Assembly (NCBI RefSeq): GCF_900103455.1
Contig: NZ_FNHI01000032.1
Coordinates: forward strand, 1,355-65,354
Length of the DNA stretch: 64,000 bases
From: Streptomyces wuyuanensis
GTDB taxonomy: Bacteria > Actinomycetota > Actinomycetes > Streptomycetales > Streptomycetaceae
Direction: 5' to 3'
The notes beneath the pieces were generated by a model. The model did not search any database. It saw nothing but the letters and a program-made list of their open reading frames with translations, and had not been told where the DNA came from. Position 1 is the stretch's first letter; each line of letters begins with the position of its first letter. Position numbers and translations under genes: made by a program. Of this stretch, positions 45,803 through 55,041 are shown in pieces.

Positions 45803-46149
45803 GGGTTGCTCCTCGGACTCGGTGCGTGATGGTGCGCCGGGCGGTTCCCGGCTCGTAAAGAGCACAACGGGAGACTCAGGGCAAGAGTCACGCGACGGGC
45901 ACGCCCGGGCGACAGATCGTCACAGCGATACATCGACAAATCGCGAACAAGGGCCGGTCATGCGGCGACACGCCGGTCCGCCGGCACCGATACGCCCGGC
46001 GACGGCATGCCGACGGGACGGAAGCGGTCGAATCGCCCACAGTAGGACAGGACGGAGGACCGGACCCGTCCCCGGGCCGACCCTCCGGATCCCGAGGCCC
46101 GGCGAAGCCCGTCCCGACCACCACCAGACGCCAGGGGGAGCGGCACCGC
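45803..46149. other. Divergent intergenic region, no gene recognised
   Basis: 347 bases between two divergent genes. It contains a relatively AT-rich patch (about 45910-45950) suited to promoters, but I cannot name a convincing -35/-10 pair or operator. Confidence 0.4.
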
Positions 46150-47433
46150 ATGCACATCTCGTTCCTGCTCCACAACGCCTACGGGATCGGCGGGACGATC
46201 CGCACGACGTTCACCCTCGCCGGCACCCTGGCCGAGCGGCACGACGTGGAGATCGTGTCGGTCTTCCGGCACCGCGAGGAGCCGACCCTGGGCGCGCCCC
46301 CGGGCGTGACCATGCGTCACCTCCTCGACCTCCGGCAGGGCAGTTCCACCTACGACGGCACCGACCCCGACTACACCCGGCCCGCCCGGGTGTTCCCGCG
46401 CGGCGACGGGCGCTGGAAGCAGTACAGCCGCCTCACGGACGCGCGCATCGCGGCGTATCTGAGGTCCCTGGAAGCCGATGTCGTCGTCGGCACCCGTCCC
46501 GGGCTCAACGTCCACATCGCCCGTCAGGCCCCCCGCGGCCCGGTCCGCGTCGGCCAGGAGCACCTGACCCTGGACAGCCACGGCTACCGCCTGCGCCGTG
46601 AGATCGCCCACCGGTACACCCTGCTCGACGCGGTCACCACCGTCACGGAGGCCGACGCCCTGGCCTACCGGACACGCCTCAGGCTGCCGGACGTACGGAT
46701 CGAGGCCGTGCCCAACAGCGTGCCCGCGCCGGCCGTGGCCCCCGCCGACGGGGACGGCACCTGGGTCGTCGCGGCCGGCCGGCTGCTCAAGGTCAAGCGC
46801 TACGACCTGCTCGTCAAGGCCTTCTCGAAGGTCGTCGCCGCTCGCCCCGACTGGCGGCTGCGGATCTACGGGGGCGGCGACGCGACCGGCAACGAACGAG
46901 CCGCGCTGCTGGACCTGATCGCCCGGCGCGAACTGCACAACCACGTCTTCCTCATGGGACCGGTCCATCCGCTGGAGCCGGAGTGGGTCAAGGGCTCCAT
47001 CGCCGCCGTCACCTCGAACAGGGAGTCGTTCGGCATGACGATCGTCGAGGCGATGCGCTGTGGACTGCCCGTCGTCTCCACCGACTGCCCGCACGGGCCG
47101 CGCGAGATCATCGAGGACGGCGTCGACGGTCTGCTGGTGCCCGTCGGCGACGAGGACGCGATCGCCGACGCCCTGCTCGCCCTGATCAACGACGACGAGT
47201 TCCGGCGCAGGGCCGGCGCGGCGGCGCTGAAGGCGTCCGAGCGGTTCGACCCGGCACGGATCGCCGAGCGCCACGAGGCCCTGTTCGCGGAGCTGGTCGC
47301 CGGCGGCGTTCGCGTCCGCTCCCGCTCCGCGCTCCGGGACGTCGTGCACCGCTCGCGCGGCGCCGTGCTGGACGCGGCGTACGCACTGCGGTACCGGGCG
47401 GCCGACGCCGTCCGCAAGGGGAAGGCGGCATGA
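46150..47433 (+). CDS. Glycosyltransferase family 4 protein
   Basis: 427 residues from ATG 46150, with GGGGGAG before it. The N-terminal GT-B domain starts MHISFLLHNAYGIGGTIRTTF, a typical GT4 opening. The C-terminal domain includes AAGRLLKVKRYDLLVKAF, RIYGGGD and the donor-site SNRESFGMTIVEAMRCGLPVV. It transfers a sugar from an NDP-sugar to an unknown acceptor, perhaps a cell-wall polymer or exopolysaccharide. The ATGA overlap with the next gene implies a working pair. Confidence 0.9.
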   Translation: MHISFLLHNAYGIGGTIRTTFTLAGTLAERHDVEIVSVFRHREEPTLGAPPGVTMRHLLDLRQGSSTYDGTDPDYTRPARVFPRGDGRWKQYSRLTDARIAAYLRSLEADVVVGTRPGLNVHIARQAPRGPVRVGQEHLTLDSHGYRLRREIAHRYTLLDAVTTVTEADALAYRTRLRLPDVRIEAVPNSVPAPAVAPADGDGTWVVAAGRLLKVKRYDLLVKAFSKVVAARPDWRLRIYGGGDATGNERAALLDLIARRELHNHVFLMGPVHPLEPEWVKGSIAAVTSNRESFGMTIVEAMRCGLPVVSTDCPHGPREIIEDGVDGLLVPVGDEDAIADALLALINDDEFRRRAGAAALKASERFDPARIAERHEALFAELVAGGVRVRSRSALRDVVHRSRGAVLDAAYALRYRAADAVRKGKAA

Positions 47434-48209
47434 CCGTGCCCACCGGGGAGAGGGTGCCGCGTGCCGACTGCATCGCCGACGCGGCCGGGGGAGTCACCTT
47501 CGACATCGCGGGCACCGGGGCCCCGGGCGCCCTGCTCGTCCTCCGCCGGCGCGGCGGGGCGGGGGACACCGTCCGGCTCCCGCTGACCCCGGCCGGCGGG
47601 AACCACTCGCGGGCGGTCCTGCCCAGCACCGTCGAACTCGCCGAGGGCCACTGGGACGCGTACACGGACGACGGCGCCGCCGTCGAGCCCGGGATCCGCG
47701 ATCTGCGGGCCCTGGTCGGCCGGGTCCCGGAGGCGGTCCGGATCGCGGTCCGGGTCCCGTACCCGACCGCCGACGGGCGGCTCGCGGTGCGCTGCTGGGT
47801 GCGCGAACCGCACGCCGAGGCAGGGGACATCGCGGTGTCCCAGGGGGCTTGCACGGTCGAGGGCGTGCTGTACGGGGCCGTGCTCGGCGCGGGGGCCGTG
47901 GCGGAGGCCCGGCTGGGCGAGACCGTGCACCGGGTGCCGCCGACCGCCGACTGCGCGGGCGGACGCTTCGCCGTCACGCTGGAGTACGCGACGCTCGCCG
48001 GGCCCGCCGCGGACGGGGAGCGGCTGTGGACGCTGTGGCTGCGGCCCTCGGCGGACGCGGAGCCGGTGCGCATCTCCCGTATCCTCGATGACGTCTGGGA
48101 CCGGCGGAACGTCTTCGTGTACCCGGCCCACGAGGGGGAGGGCTACCGGGCGGCGCCCTGCTACACCGCTGACAACGACCTCTGCGTGCGTCTGTCGCCG
48201 CCGGGTTGA
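47430..48209 (+). CDS. Protein of unknown function coupled to the glycosyltransferase
   Basis: 259 residues; ATG overlaps the upstream stop (ATGA). The protein looks all-beta, with repeated strand-turn patterns such as GALLVLRRRGGAGDTVRLPL, HWDAYTDDGAAVEPG and RIAVRVPYPTADGRLAVRCW, and ends with a DDVWDRRNVFVYP segment. No signal peptide or membrane segment. Proteins of this type often follow glycosyltransferases in actinomycete glycan clusters, but I do not recognise a family. A carbohydrate-associated role is inference from coupling alone. Confidence 0.72.
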   Translation: MTVPTGERVPRADCIADAAGGVTFDIAGTGAPGALLVLRRRGGAGDTVRLPLTPAGGNHSRAVLPSTVELAEGHWDAYTDDGAAVEPGIRDLRALVGRVPEAVRIAVRVPYPTADGRLAVRCWVREPHAEAGDIAVSQGACTVEGVLYGAVLGAGAVAEARLGETVHRVPPTADCAGGRFAVTLEYATLAGPAADGERLWTLWLRPSADAEPVRISRILDDVWDRRNVFVYPAHEGEGYRAAPCYTADNDLCVRLSPPG

Positions 48210-48281
48210 CCGGGACGGCGCCACCCGCGGCATTCCTCATCAGGACAGCACCTGTCCGCGATCTCCGGCAGACTCGCCCGC

Positions 48282-49247
48282 ATGCTGGAGACCTCGGCTC
48301 GACTTCTGCGTCTGCTCTCGCTGTTGCAGGCCCACCGTGACTGGTCCGGGTCGGAGCTCGCCGACCGCCTTGGCGTCACCGCGCGCACCGTGCGCCGGGA
48401 CGTCGACCGGCTGCGCGAGCTCGGGTACCCCGTCAACGCCAGCCCGGGCACCGGCGGCGGCTACCAGCTCGGCGCCGGCGCCGAACTGCCGCCCCTGCTG
48501 CTCGACGACGAGGAGGCCGTCGCCGTCGCGGTCGGGCTGCGCACCGCCGCCGGGAACGGCATCGAGGGCATCGGGGAGGCGTCCGTACGCGCTCTGGCGA
48601 AGCTCGAGCAGGTGCTGCCCCACCGGCTGCGCCGCCGGATCGGCGCGCTCAACGCCTACACGGTGCCGATGCTGCGCGCGCCGCAGGACCAGGCGGACCC
48701 CTCCGTGCTCACCGAGCTGGCGAACGCCTGCCGCGACAGCGAGCGGCTGCGCTTCGAGTACCGCGACCACAACGGCACGGTCAGCCGCCGCACGGTCGAT
48801 CCGCACCGGCTGGTGTGCACCGAGCGGCGCTGGTACCTCGTCGCCTGGGACCTGGACCGTGACGACTGGCGTACCTTCCGCGTCGACCGGGTCACCCCGA
48901 AACCGCCGCACGGCCCGCGCGTCCCGCCGCGCACCCCGCCCGCCGAGGACCTCGCCGCCCATGTGTCCCGGGGCGTGTCCACGGCGACGTACGCCGAGAC
49001 GGCGGTGATCAGGCTGCGGGTACCCGCAGAGCGCGCGGCCGCGGTCGTGTCACCGTCCGCAGGGGTGCTGGAGGCCGAGGGGCCGGGCAGCTGTCTGCTG
49101 CGCACCGGCGCCGGCAGCCTGGACGTGATGGTCGTTCACGTGGTGCTGCTGGGCTTCGACTTCGAGGTGATCGAGCCCGTGGAGCTGACCGAGCACATCA
49201 GGACGGTCCGCGACCGTCTGAGCCGGGCTCTGGACGGCTCCGGCTGA
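48282..49247 (+). CDS. WYL-domain transcriptional regulator (YafY type)
   Basis: 321 residues. The N-terminal winged HTH is SGSELADRLGVTARTVRRDV with DVDRLRELGYPV; a WYL domain follows at about residues 145-225 (RRTVDPHRLVCTERRWYLVAWD), and a C-terminal extension (WCX). WYL domains bind nucleotides or nucleic-acid ligands and regulate stress and defence genes. Its last 50 bases overlap the end of the convergent ctaD gene. Confidence 0.92.
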   Translation: MLETSARLLRLLSLLQAHRDWSGSELADRLGVTARTVRRDVDRLRELGYPVNASPGTGGGYQLGAGAELPPLLLDDEEAVAVAVGLRTAAGNGIEGIGEASVRALAKLEQVLPHRLRRRIGALNAYTVPMLRAPQDQADPSVLTELANACRDSERLRFEYRDHNGTVSRRTVDPHRLVCTERRWYLVAWDLDRDDWRTFRVDRVTPKPPHGPRVPPRTPPAEDLAAHVSRGVSTATYAETAVIRLRVPAERAAAVVSPSAGVLEAEGPGSCLLRTGAGSLDVMVVHVVLLGFDFEVIEPVELTEHIRTVRDRLSRALDGSG

Positions 49248-50922
49248 CCTCGTCGTGCGGGGAGTCGGGCACGGCCGGACGCAGCGGCGCGAACTCCGGG
49301 TGGTGCAGATCGAAAGCGGGCGACTCGGAGCGCACCCGGGGGATGGTGGTGAAGTTGTGCCGGGGCGGAGGACAGGACGTCGCCCACTCGAGCGACCGGC
49401 CGAACCCCCACGGGTCGTCCACCGTGACCTTCTCCGCGTATTTCTGGGTCTTCCACACGTTGTAGAGGAACGGCAGCGTGGACGCGCCGAGGAGGAACGC
49501 GCCGATCGTGGAGACGGTGTTCAGCGCGGTGAAGCCGTCGGCGGCCAGGTAGTCCGAGTACCGCCGGGGCATGCCCTCCGCGCCCAGCCAGTGCTGCACC
49601 AGGAAGGTGGTCTGGAAGCCGAGGAACAGGGTCCAGAAGTGGACCTTCCCGAGGCGTTCGTCGAGGAGCCTGCCCGTGAACTTCGGCCACCAGAAGTAGA
49701 AGCCGGCGAACATCGCGAAGACGACCGTGCCGAAGACCGTGTAGTGGAAGTGGGCCACGATGAAGTACGAGTCGGTCACGTGGAAGTCCATCGGCGGCGA
49801 GGCGATGATGACGCCGGTCAGCCCGCCGAAGAGGAACGAGACCAGGAAGCCCACCGCCCACAGCATCGGGGTCTCGAACGACAGCGAGCCCTTGAGCATC
49901 GTGCCGCTCCAGTTGAAGAACTTCACCCCCGTGGGCACGGCGATCAGGAACGACAGCAGTGAGAAGAAGGGCAGCAGCACCGCGCCCGTGGCGAACATGT
50001 GGTGGGCCCACACCACCACCGAGAGCCCGGTGATGGCCATCGTGGCTCCGACGAGGGTCAGATAGCCGAAGATCGGCTTCCGGGAGAACACGGGGATGAT
50101 CTCCGTGACGATGCCGAAGAACGGCAGCGCGATGATGTAGACCTCGGGATGGCCGAAGAACCAGAAGAGGTGCTGCCACAGCAGCGCCCCGCCGTTCCCC
50201 GCCTCGAACACCACCGAGCCGAACCGCCGGTCGGATTCCAGGACCAGCAGCGCCGCCGCCAGCACGGGGAAGGCCAGCAGCACCAGGATCGTGGTGAACA
50301 GGATGTTCCAGGTGAAGATCGGCATCCGGAACATCGTCATCCCCGGTGCCCGCATCCCGATGATCGTCGCCAGGAAGTTCACCGACGTCAGGATCGTGCC
50401 GAAACCGGACAGGGCCAGCCCCATGACCCACAGGTCGATGCCGGCGCCGGGGGAGCGCTCCAGGCTGTTGAGCGGCGCGTACGCGGTCCAGCCGAAGGCG
50501 GCGGGACCGGTCGGCACCAGCAGTGAGCCCAGCACCATCAGCCCGCCGAAGAGGAACAGCCAGTACGAGAACATGTTCAGCCGCGGGAAGGCCACGTCCG
50601 GCGCGCCGATCTGCAGCGGCACGATCTCGTTGGCGAAGCCCGCGAAGGTCGGCGTCGCGAAGAGCAGCAGCATGATCGTGCCGTGCAGCGTGAACGCCTG
50701 GTTGAACGACTGGTTGGTCATCAGCTGGAGCCCGGGGCGGGCCAGCTCCGCCCGCATCAGCATCGCCATCAGCCCGGCGATCAGGAAGAAGACGAACGAG
50801 GTGACCAGATAGAGGTGGCCGATCTTCTTGTGGTCGGTGGTCGTCAGCCAGTCCACGACCACCCGGCCCCGCCGACGCACCGGCGCCGGTGAGGCGGCGG
50901 CCTCGGCGGTGTCCGTGCCCAT
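49198..50922 (-). CDS. ctaD: Cytochrome c oxidase subunit I (orphan copy)
   Basis: 574 residues with twelve predicted membrane segments. Family motifs: DHKKIGHLYL, FTLHGTIML (haem a ligand His), the FWFFGHPEVYI segment with the Cu-B His and cross-linking Tyr, VWAHHMF (two Cu-B His) and FHYTVFG (haem ligands). It is the proton-pumping catalytic subunit of the aa3 oxidase. No ctaC, ctaE, ctaF or assembly genes are near, so this is a second, isolated copy probably borrowing other subunits. The final ~70 residues are hydrophilic. Tail-to-tail overlap with the WYL gene is 50 bases. Confidence 0.94.
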   Translation of the reverse strand: MGTDTAEAAASPAPVRRRGRVVVDWLTTTDHKKIGHLYLVTSFVFFLIAGLMAMLMRAELARPGLQLMTNQSFNQAFTLHGTIMLLLFATPTFAGFANEIVPLQIGAPDVAFPRLNMFSYWLFLFGGLMVLGSLLVPTGPAAFGWTAYAPLNSLERSPGAGIDLWVMGLALSGFGTILTSVNFLATIIGMRAPGMTMFRMPIFTWNILFTTILVLLAFPVLAAALLVLESDRRFGSVVFEAGNGGALLWQHLFWFFGHPEVYIIALPFFGIVTEIIPVFSRKPIFGYLTLVGATMAITGLSVVVWAHHMFATGAVLLPFFSLLSFLIAVPTGVKFFNWSGTMLKGSLSFETPMLWAVGFLVSFLFGGLTGVIIASPPMDFHVTDSYFIVAHFHYTVFGTVVFAMFAGFYFWWPKFTGRLLDERLGKVHFWTLFLGFQTTFLVQHWLGAEGMPRRYSDYLAADGFTALNTVSTIGAFLLGASTLPFLYNVWKTQKYAEKVTVDDPWGFGRSLEWATSCPPPRHNFTTIPRVRSESPAFDLHHPEFAPLRPAVPDSPHDEVSRSRPEPGSDGRGPS

Positions 50923-51400
50923 GGGCCGATGCTAGCCACGGGGGTCCGCACGAGCCGGTGGGACACGGAACGGGGCGCGGCACGATACGCGTACGGGTGA
51001 GCGGCCGGTTCGTCCGGAGCCGTCGCCGATTCGTCCGGAGCCGTCCCTGATTCGTCCGCGAGCATCACCGGTTCGTCCGGAAGTAGGACGTGTATAAGAC
51101 GCGATGAATTCACGCTGTCCGGACCGCCGGGAAAAGTGCGCGGCGGAAGCAATTCACGGCCCCGGACGGGGTGGTGCGGCGACGGTCCGGGAATTCCGGG
51201 GGAATTCCAGTGCGAACAACTCGGATTGCCCGTACTGATGATCGACAGCTCGCCAAACGCGTGTCGTGAACCTGTGACAGAAGCGTGACCGGTGGGGTAC
51301 GTGGGGCGGGGGATGAGTGCGTCGCCGCTCTTCCCGTACGTTTTCCGCCGGTGGCCGACAGGCCTTCCGTCACCGTCCGCTGCCGCCTACGGTGATTCCC
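50923..51400. other. Divergent ctaD/I78 intergenic region
   Basis: 478 bases without a supported gene. It contains a 21-base-period tandem repeat (51009-51083), a TATAAG element near 51092, and two GGGAATTCC-like units about 51187-51209. Promoters of ctaD (minus) and the I78 gene (plus) must lie here. Confidence 0.5.
51009..51083. repeat. 21-base tandem repeat (about 3.6 units)
   Basis: Units start at exactly 51009, 51030, 51051 and 51072. The core TTCGTCCGGAGCCGTC is identical in the first two; unit 3 varies and unit 4 is partial. The period is two helical turns and also seven codons: in one minus-strand frame it reads as DE(S/P)-type heptapeptides. Confidence 0.85.
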
Positions 51401-51616
51401 ATGGCACCGACACCGACCCCCTCCGGACCGCAGGCCGACCCCCCCGAGTCCTACGTCGGCCTCGACGCCGGCGAGGCCGAGCGCCGCGCACGCGGCCGTG
51501 GCTGGACCACCGTCAGATCCCTTCCGCCCGGCTCCGTGATCACCATGGAGTACCTGGAGGGCCGGCTGAACTTCGAGGTCGACGACGGCACGGTCCGGCG
51601 CTGCTGGAAGGGCTGA
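51401..51616 (+). CDS. Peptidase inhibitor I78 family protein
   Basis: 71 residues from ATG 51401. A short Pro/Thr-rich lead (residues 1-15) is followed by the I78 domain: YVGLDAGEAERRARGRGW and the conserved SVITMEYLEGRLNFEVDD ending in RRCWKG. It should inhibit serine proteases by a reactive loop, as in the I78 prototype. No signal peptide is seen, so it is probably cytoplasmic. TACGGT (51388-51393) lies 7 bases before the ATG without a ribosome site, so the mRNA may be leaderless. Confidence 0.85.
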   Translation: MAPTPTPSGPQADPPESYVGLDAGEAERRARGRGWTTVRSLPPGSVITMEYLEGRLNFEVDDGTVRRCWKG

Positions 51617-51727
51617 CCGCACGAACCCCGCGGCCGGCCGCACGGACCGGAAGCCGGCGGCCTGCCGGAAGGGCCGGACCGCTCGGCGGAGACGCGGCGA
51701 GCGGCGGACGCGGGCCGTGCGGCGTGG

Positions 51728-51780
51728 AGACGTCATGGAGAAGGCCCCGACCGAGGTCGGGGCCTTCTCCATTGACGTCT
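51728..51780. terminator. Strong bidirectional terminator hairpin
   Basis: A 24-base-pair stem with one bulged base: inner arms 51735-51751 and 51756-51772 are perfect 17-mers around CGAG, and AGACGTC / GACGTCT extends them. It separates the convergent I78 and PAP2 genes. Confidence 0.92.
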
Positions 51781-51793
51781 CGGACGGCGTCCG

Positions 51794-52867
51794 TCAGCCG
51801 CCCACCGGGCGGGAGCGGGGCGGACGGCGGTTCCCGGCCGTGGCCGGGGTCCAGGAGGCGTGCGGCGCGTGTGGCGACCGCCCCACCGCGTGCGTGCGGC
51901 CCTGCCCGTGCCGGGCGGTCGCGGTCACGCCCTGCGCGCTCGACGCACCGGCCTGCTTCTGCCCGGCCGGCGCCGCGGCGCTGCCGAAGGTGCTCCTCGT
52001 CGCCGTCGTGCGGGCGGAGCTCGTCGCGCCCACCGGGTGGCGCACCGGCTCCCCGCCGCCCTCGGCCGGCAGCCGCTGCGGGTATATGGCCGGCCACGGG
52101 CCGCCGGAGGCGACGGGCAGCGACGGCACCGGCAGACGGCGGGCGCGCAGCTGGTCGCGCAGCGAGAGGATCGCGTCCTCGACGCGGCCGATGAGCGGCT
52201 CGCACCACGGCAGGGCGAGCAGGATCAGCAGTCCGGCGGCCCAGCCCAGCAGCACGTCGCTCAGCCAGTGCGTACCGAGGTAGACGGTCGTCAGCCCGAC
52301 GCCCAGGGCGACGACGGCCGAGAGCGCCGACAGATACCGCCTGGCCAGCGGAGTGGTGGCCAGATAGGCGAGGATTCCCCAGGTCACGACGGCATTGGCG
52401 GTGTGGCCCGAAGGAAATATATCGCCGCCGGCGAAGAGCTCGGCGGAGCCGATCTGCGTCGCGTAGTGCGGGCCCAGCCGGCCCAGGCCCAGCTTGACCG
52501 CTCCCACCGTCGCGTTCAGCAGCAGCAGCGAGGCGCCCAGCACCAGCAGCGGACGCAGCGTGTGCTGCCGCCACGAACGCCAGCCGAGCCAGGCGGCGAC
52601 CATCACGGCCGTCGGTCCGCGCTGGCCGAGCACCACGAAGTAGTCCAGGAACGCGTGTAGTTCGGGCCACTGCTGATACGGCCGGAAGAGCATGACCTTC
52701 CAGTCGACGATCACCAGCCAGGACGAGATGAGCACGGCGACGACGATCGCGAGATAGAACGCCGAAGTCCCGCCGAAGAGGGCGAGACGGGTGCGGCTCA
52801 TCCGCGGGATCTCTATCTTCGGCGGCTCCGGCTCCCGGTCCAGACGGGCAAAGATGTCGGTACGCAC
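51794..52867 (-). CDS. PAP2-family membrane phosphatase
   Basis: 357 residues from GTG 52867 (VRTDIFARLDREPEPPKIEI). About six membrane segments span residues 35-235. Phosphatase motifs are VKLGLGRLGPHY, PSGH at residues 152-155 and YLGTHWLSDVLLGW. It dephosphorylates lipid phosphates such as phosphatidic acid or undecaprenyl-PP at the outer face. The last ~110 residues are a basic, Ala/Pro/Arg-rich tail. A TAACGT -10 (complement of 52875-52880) is 7 bases before the start with no ribosome site, suggesting a leaderless mRNA. Confidence 0.92.
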   Translation of the reverse strand: MRTDIFARLDREPEPPKIEIPRMSRTRLALFGGTSAFYLAIVVAVLISSWLVIVDWKVMLFRPYQQWPELHAFLDYFVVLGQRGPTAVMVAAWLGWRSWRQHTLRPLLVLGASLLLLNATVGAVKLGLGRLGPHYATQIGSAELFAGGDIFPSGHTANAVVTWGILAYLATTPLARRYLSALSAVVALGVGLTTVYLGTHWLSDVLLGWAAGLLILLALPWCEPLIGRVEDAILSLRDQLRARRLPVPSLPVASGGPWPAIYPQRLPAEGGGEPVRHPVGATSSARTTATRSTFGSAAAPAGQKQAGASSAQGVTATARHGQGRTHAVGRSPHAPHASWTPATAGNRRPPRSRPVGG

Positions 52868-53292
52868 CCAATCGACGTTACAGCGAGTGAGTGTCCGCCC
52901 AGGCCGATCCAGGCTCTTCGTGATGACGATGTGATGTGGACTATGTCTCAGCGGCGCTTTGAAAGGGCGCCGCGGACTAAATCCCGGGCGCCCGCGGTCC
53001 CAATTGGACGCACCGGTTCTCCGTAAGTGTGTTTGCAGGCTGCGGTAACACATCACGGGATTGCCGCGCCGAATTCGGTAGCCGTTCGGACCGCACGGGG
53101 CGCCGCCCCCGGGAGCGCCGGAGTGGCGTACGCCACACCAGTGCGGCCGTCGAGGTGAGAGGTGCGCCACGCGCCGCCGTCCGGGACTCGCGTACTCTGA
53201 CTGATCACTCGCCCGTCGATGCCGGGCCGCCCACCGGGCCAAGCTCCCGGCCGGGCCCACCGACGCGAGAGAGATCAGCTGGAGGTACGTAC
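52868..53292. other. Divergent PAP2/MFS intergenic region
   Basis: 425 bases. Beyond the PAP2 promoter at its left edge, it holds a short GCGGCGC/GCGCCGC stem around 52950-52975 and a TACTCT -10-like element (53193-53198) that may serve the MFS gene. No gene is supported. Confidence 0.4.
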
Positions 53293-55017
53293 ATGTTCGG
53301 GAGGACCACGGCCGGAGCACGCCCGCGTGCCGCCGGCGGCGGTGCCAACCGCTGGGTCGTCCTGCTCGTCCTCTGCGTGAGCCTGCTCCTGGTCGCGCTC
53401 GACGCCACCGTGCTCCACGTCGCCGTGCCCGCCGTCACCGAGGACCTCCGGCCCTCCGGGGTCGAGCTCCTGTGGATCGTCGACGCCTACCCCCTGGTGT
53501 GCGCCTCGCTGCTGATCCTGTTCGGCACGCTCGGCGACCGCGTCGGGCGCCGCCGCGTCCTGCTGCTCGGCTACGCGCTCTTCGGCGTCGCCTCTGCCCT
53601 CGCCGCGCTGGCCACCACACCCGAGGTGCTCATCGGTGCCCGGGCCCTGCTCGGCGTCGGCGGCGCGATGATCATGCCGGCCACGCTCTCCATACTCCGG
53701 GCCGTCTTCCCGGACCGGCGCGAGCGCGCCACCGCCATCGGCATCTGGACCGCGGTCGCCGCGGTCGGCGCCGCCACCGGTCCGGTCCTGGGCGGCTTCC
53801 TCGTCCAGCACTTCTGGTGGGGCTCGGTCTTCCTGATCAACATCCCGCTGATGCTGCTGATCCTGCCGATCGGCCGCTGGCTGCTCCCCGAGTCCCGGGG
53901 CGACGGCCAGGGACCGTGGGACGTCCTCGGGGCGCTCATGGCCGCCGCCGGAGTCCTCGGCATCGTCCTCGGGGTCAAGCGCCTCGGCGCGGGCGACGCC
54001 CTGCTGGACGTCCGCAGCGCCGGCCCGCTGCTCGCCGGGGCCGTGCTCCTCGCCCTGTTCGTCCGCCGCCAGAAGCGCCGCAGGCATCCGCTCATCGACA
54101 TGCGGATGTTCGCCAGGGCGACCTTCTCCACCTCGGTCGGCTGCATCGTGCTCGCCATGCTGGCGCTGGTCGGCCTGGAGCTGATCGCCGTCCAGTACCT
54201 CCAGCTCGTGCTCGGGCTGAGCCCGCTGGAGACCGGCCTGCGGCTGCTGCCGCTCACCTTCGCCGCCATGGCGGCCGGCGCCACCGGCTCCATCACCCTC
54301 CGCCGCCTCGGCCCCCGCCGGATGGTCGCCTGGGGCTTCGTGCTCACGGCCGCCGCCGTGGTGCTGCTGACCCTGATGGGACAGCACGACCGGCCGCTGC
54401 TGCTCACCACCGGATTCGTCCTCCTCGGCTTCGGGCTGCAGACCACGCTCTTCGGCGCGTACGAGTCGATGCTCAGCGAAGCCCCGCCCGAGCAGGCGGG
54501 CGGGGCCGCCGCCATAGGCGAGACCTCCTACCAGCTGGGCGCCGGCATGGGCATCGCGATGCTCGGCAGCGTCATGAACGCCGCCTACGCCCCCGGGCTC
54601 GACGACGCCGCGAGCGTCCCGCCCGCGGCGCGCAGCGCCGCCGCGCACTCGCTCGGCGAGGCGTACCAGGTGGCCCTCCAGCTCGGCGGCCCCGTCGGGG
54701 ACTCGCTGCGGACCGCGGCCCGCCACGCGTTCGTCCACGGACTGCACGTGACGCTCTTCGTCAGCGCGGGGCTGCTGCTGCTCGGCGCGCTGGCCGCGCT
54801 CCGGCTGCCCAAGGCCATGGAGTGCGCCGAGCCCGACGACCTCACCGGAGTCCCGGCCGAGGAGCAGTCGCCGAACGCCCGCACCGAACAGCCCGTGCCC
54901 GAGCCCGCGCTGCCGGGTGCCGCGCTCCGGGACCACGTCCGGCCCGAGTCGGGGGTCCCGGCGCGCCGCGCGCCGGAGGCGGCCGGTCCGGCACGCACTG
55001 GACGCACGGCACACTGA
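53293..55017 (+). CDS. MFS transporter, DHA2 (EmrB/QacA) drug exporter family
   Basis: 574 residues; ATG 53293 behind GGAGGT. Fourteen membrane segments fit the length. DHA2 motifs: LDATVLHVAVPAV in TM1, WIVDAYPLV, GDRVGRRR between TM2 and TM3, and TGPVLGGFL in TM5 (motif C of antiporters). It probably exports hydrophobic cations or antibiotics by proton antiport. The last ~75 residues are a hydrophilic Pro/Glu/Arg-rich tail. It lies 100 bases upstream of the acyl-CoA dehydrogenase gene. No TetR gene is adjacent. Confidence 0.92.
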   Translation: MFGRTTAGARPRAAGGGANRWVVLLVLCVSLLLVALDATVLHVAVPAVTEDLRPSGVELLWIVDAYPLVCASLLILFGTLGDRVGRRRVLLLGYALFGVASALAALATTPEVLIGARALLGVGGAMIMPATLSILRAVFPDRRERATAIGIWTAVAAVGAATGPVLGGFLVQHFWWGSVFLINIPLMLLILPIGRWLLPESRGDGQGPWDVLGALMAAAGVLGIVLGVKRLGAGDALLDVRSAGPLLAGAVLLALFVRRQKRRRHPLIDMRMFARATFSTSVGCIVLAMLALVGLELIAVQYLQLVLGLSPLETGLRLLPLTFAAMAAGATGSITLRRLGPRRMVAWGFVLTAAAVVLLTLMGQHDRPLLLTTGFVLLGFGLQTTLFGAYESMLSEAPPEQAGGAAAIGETSYQLGAGMGIAMLGSVMNAAYAPGLDDAASVPPAARSAAAHSLGEAYQVALQLGGPVGDSLRTAARHAFVHGLHVTLFVSAGLLLLGALAALRLPKAMECAEPDDLTGVPAEEQSPNARTEQPVPEPALPGAALRDHVRPESGVPARRAPEAAGPARTGRTAH

Positions 55018-55041
55018 GCCGTAACGTCAGCGCCGAGCATT

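Noticed and set aside
50844..51152. Minus-strand frame containing the 21-base repeat as heptapeptides
   Set aside because: It runs into ctaD out of frame, has no convincing ribosome site, and the repeat is better treated as DNA until shown to be translated.
51110..51772. 220-codon minus-strand frame between I78 and PAP2 genes
   Set aside because: It starts inside the terminator hairpin and crosses the I78 gene antisense.
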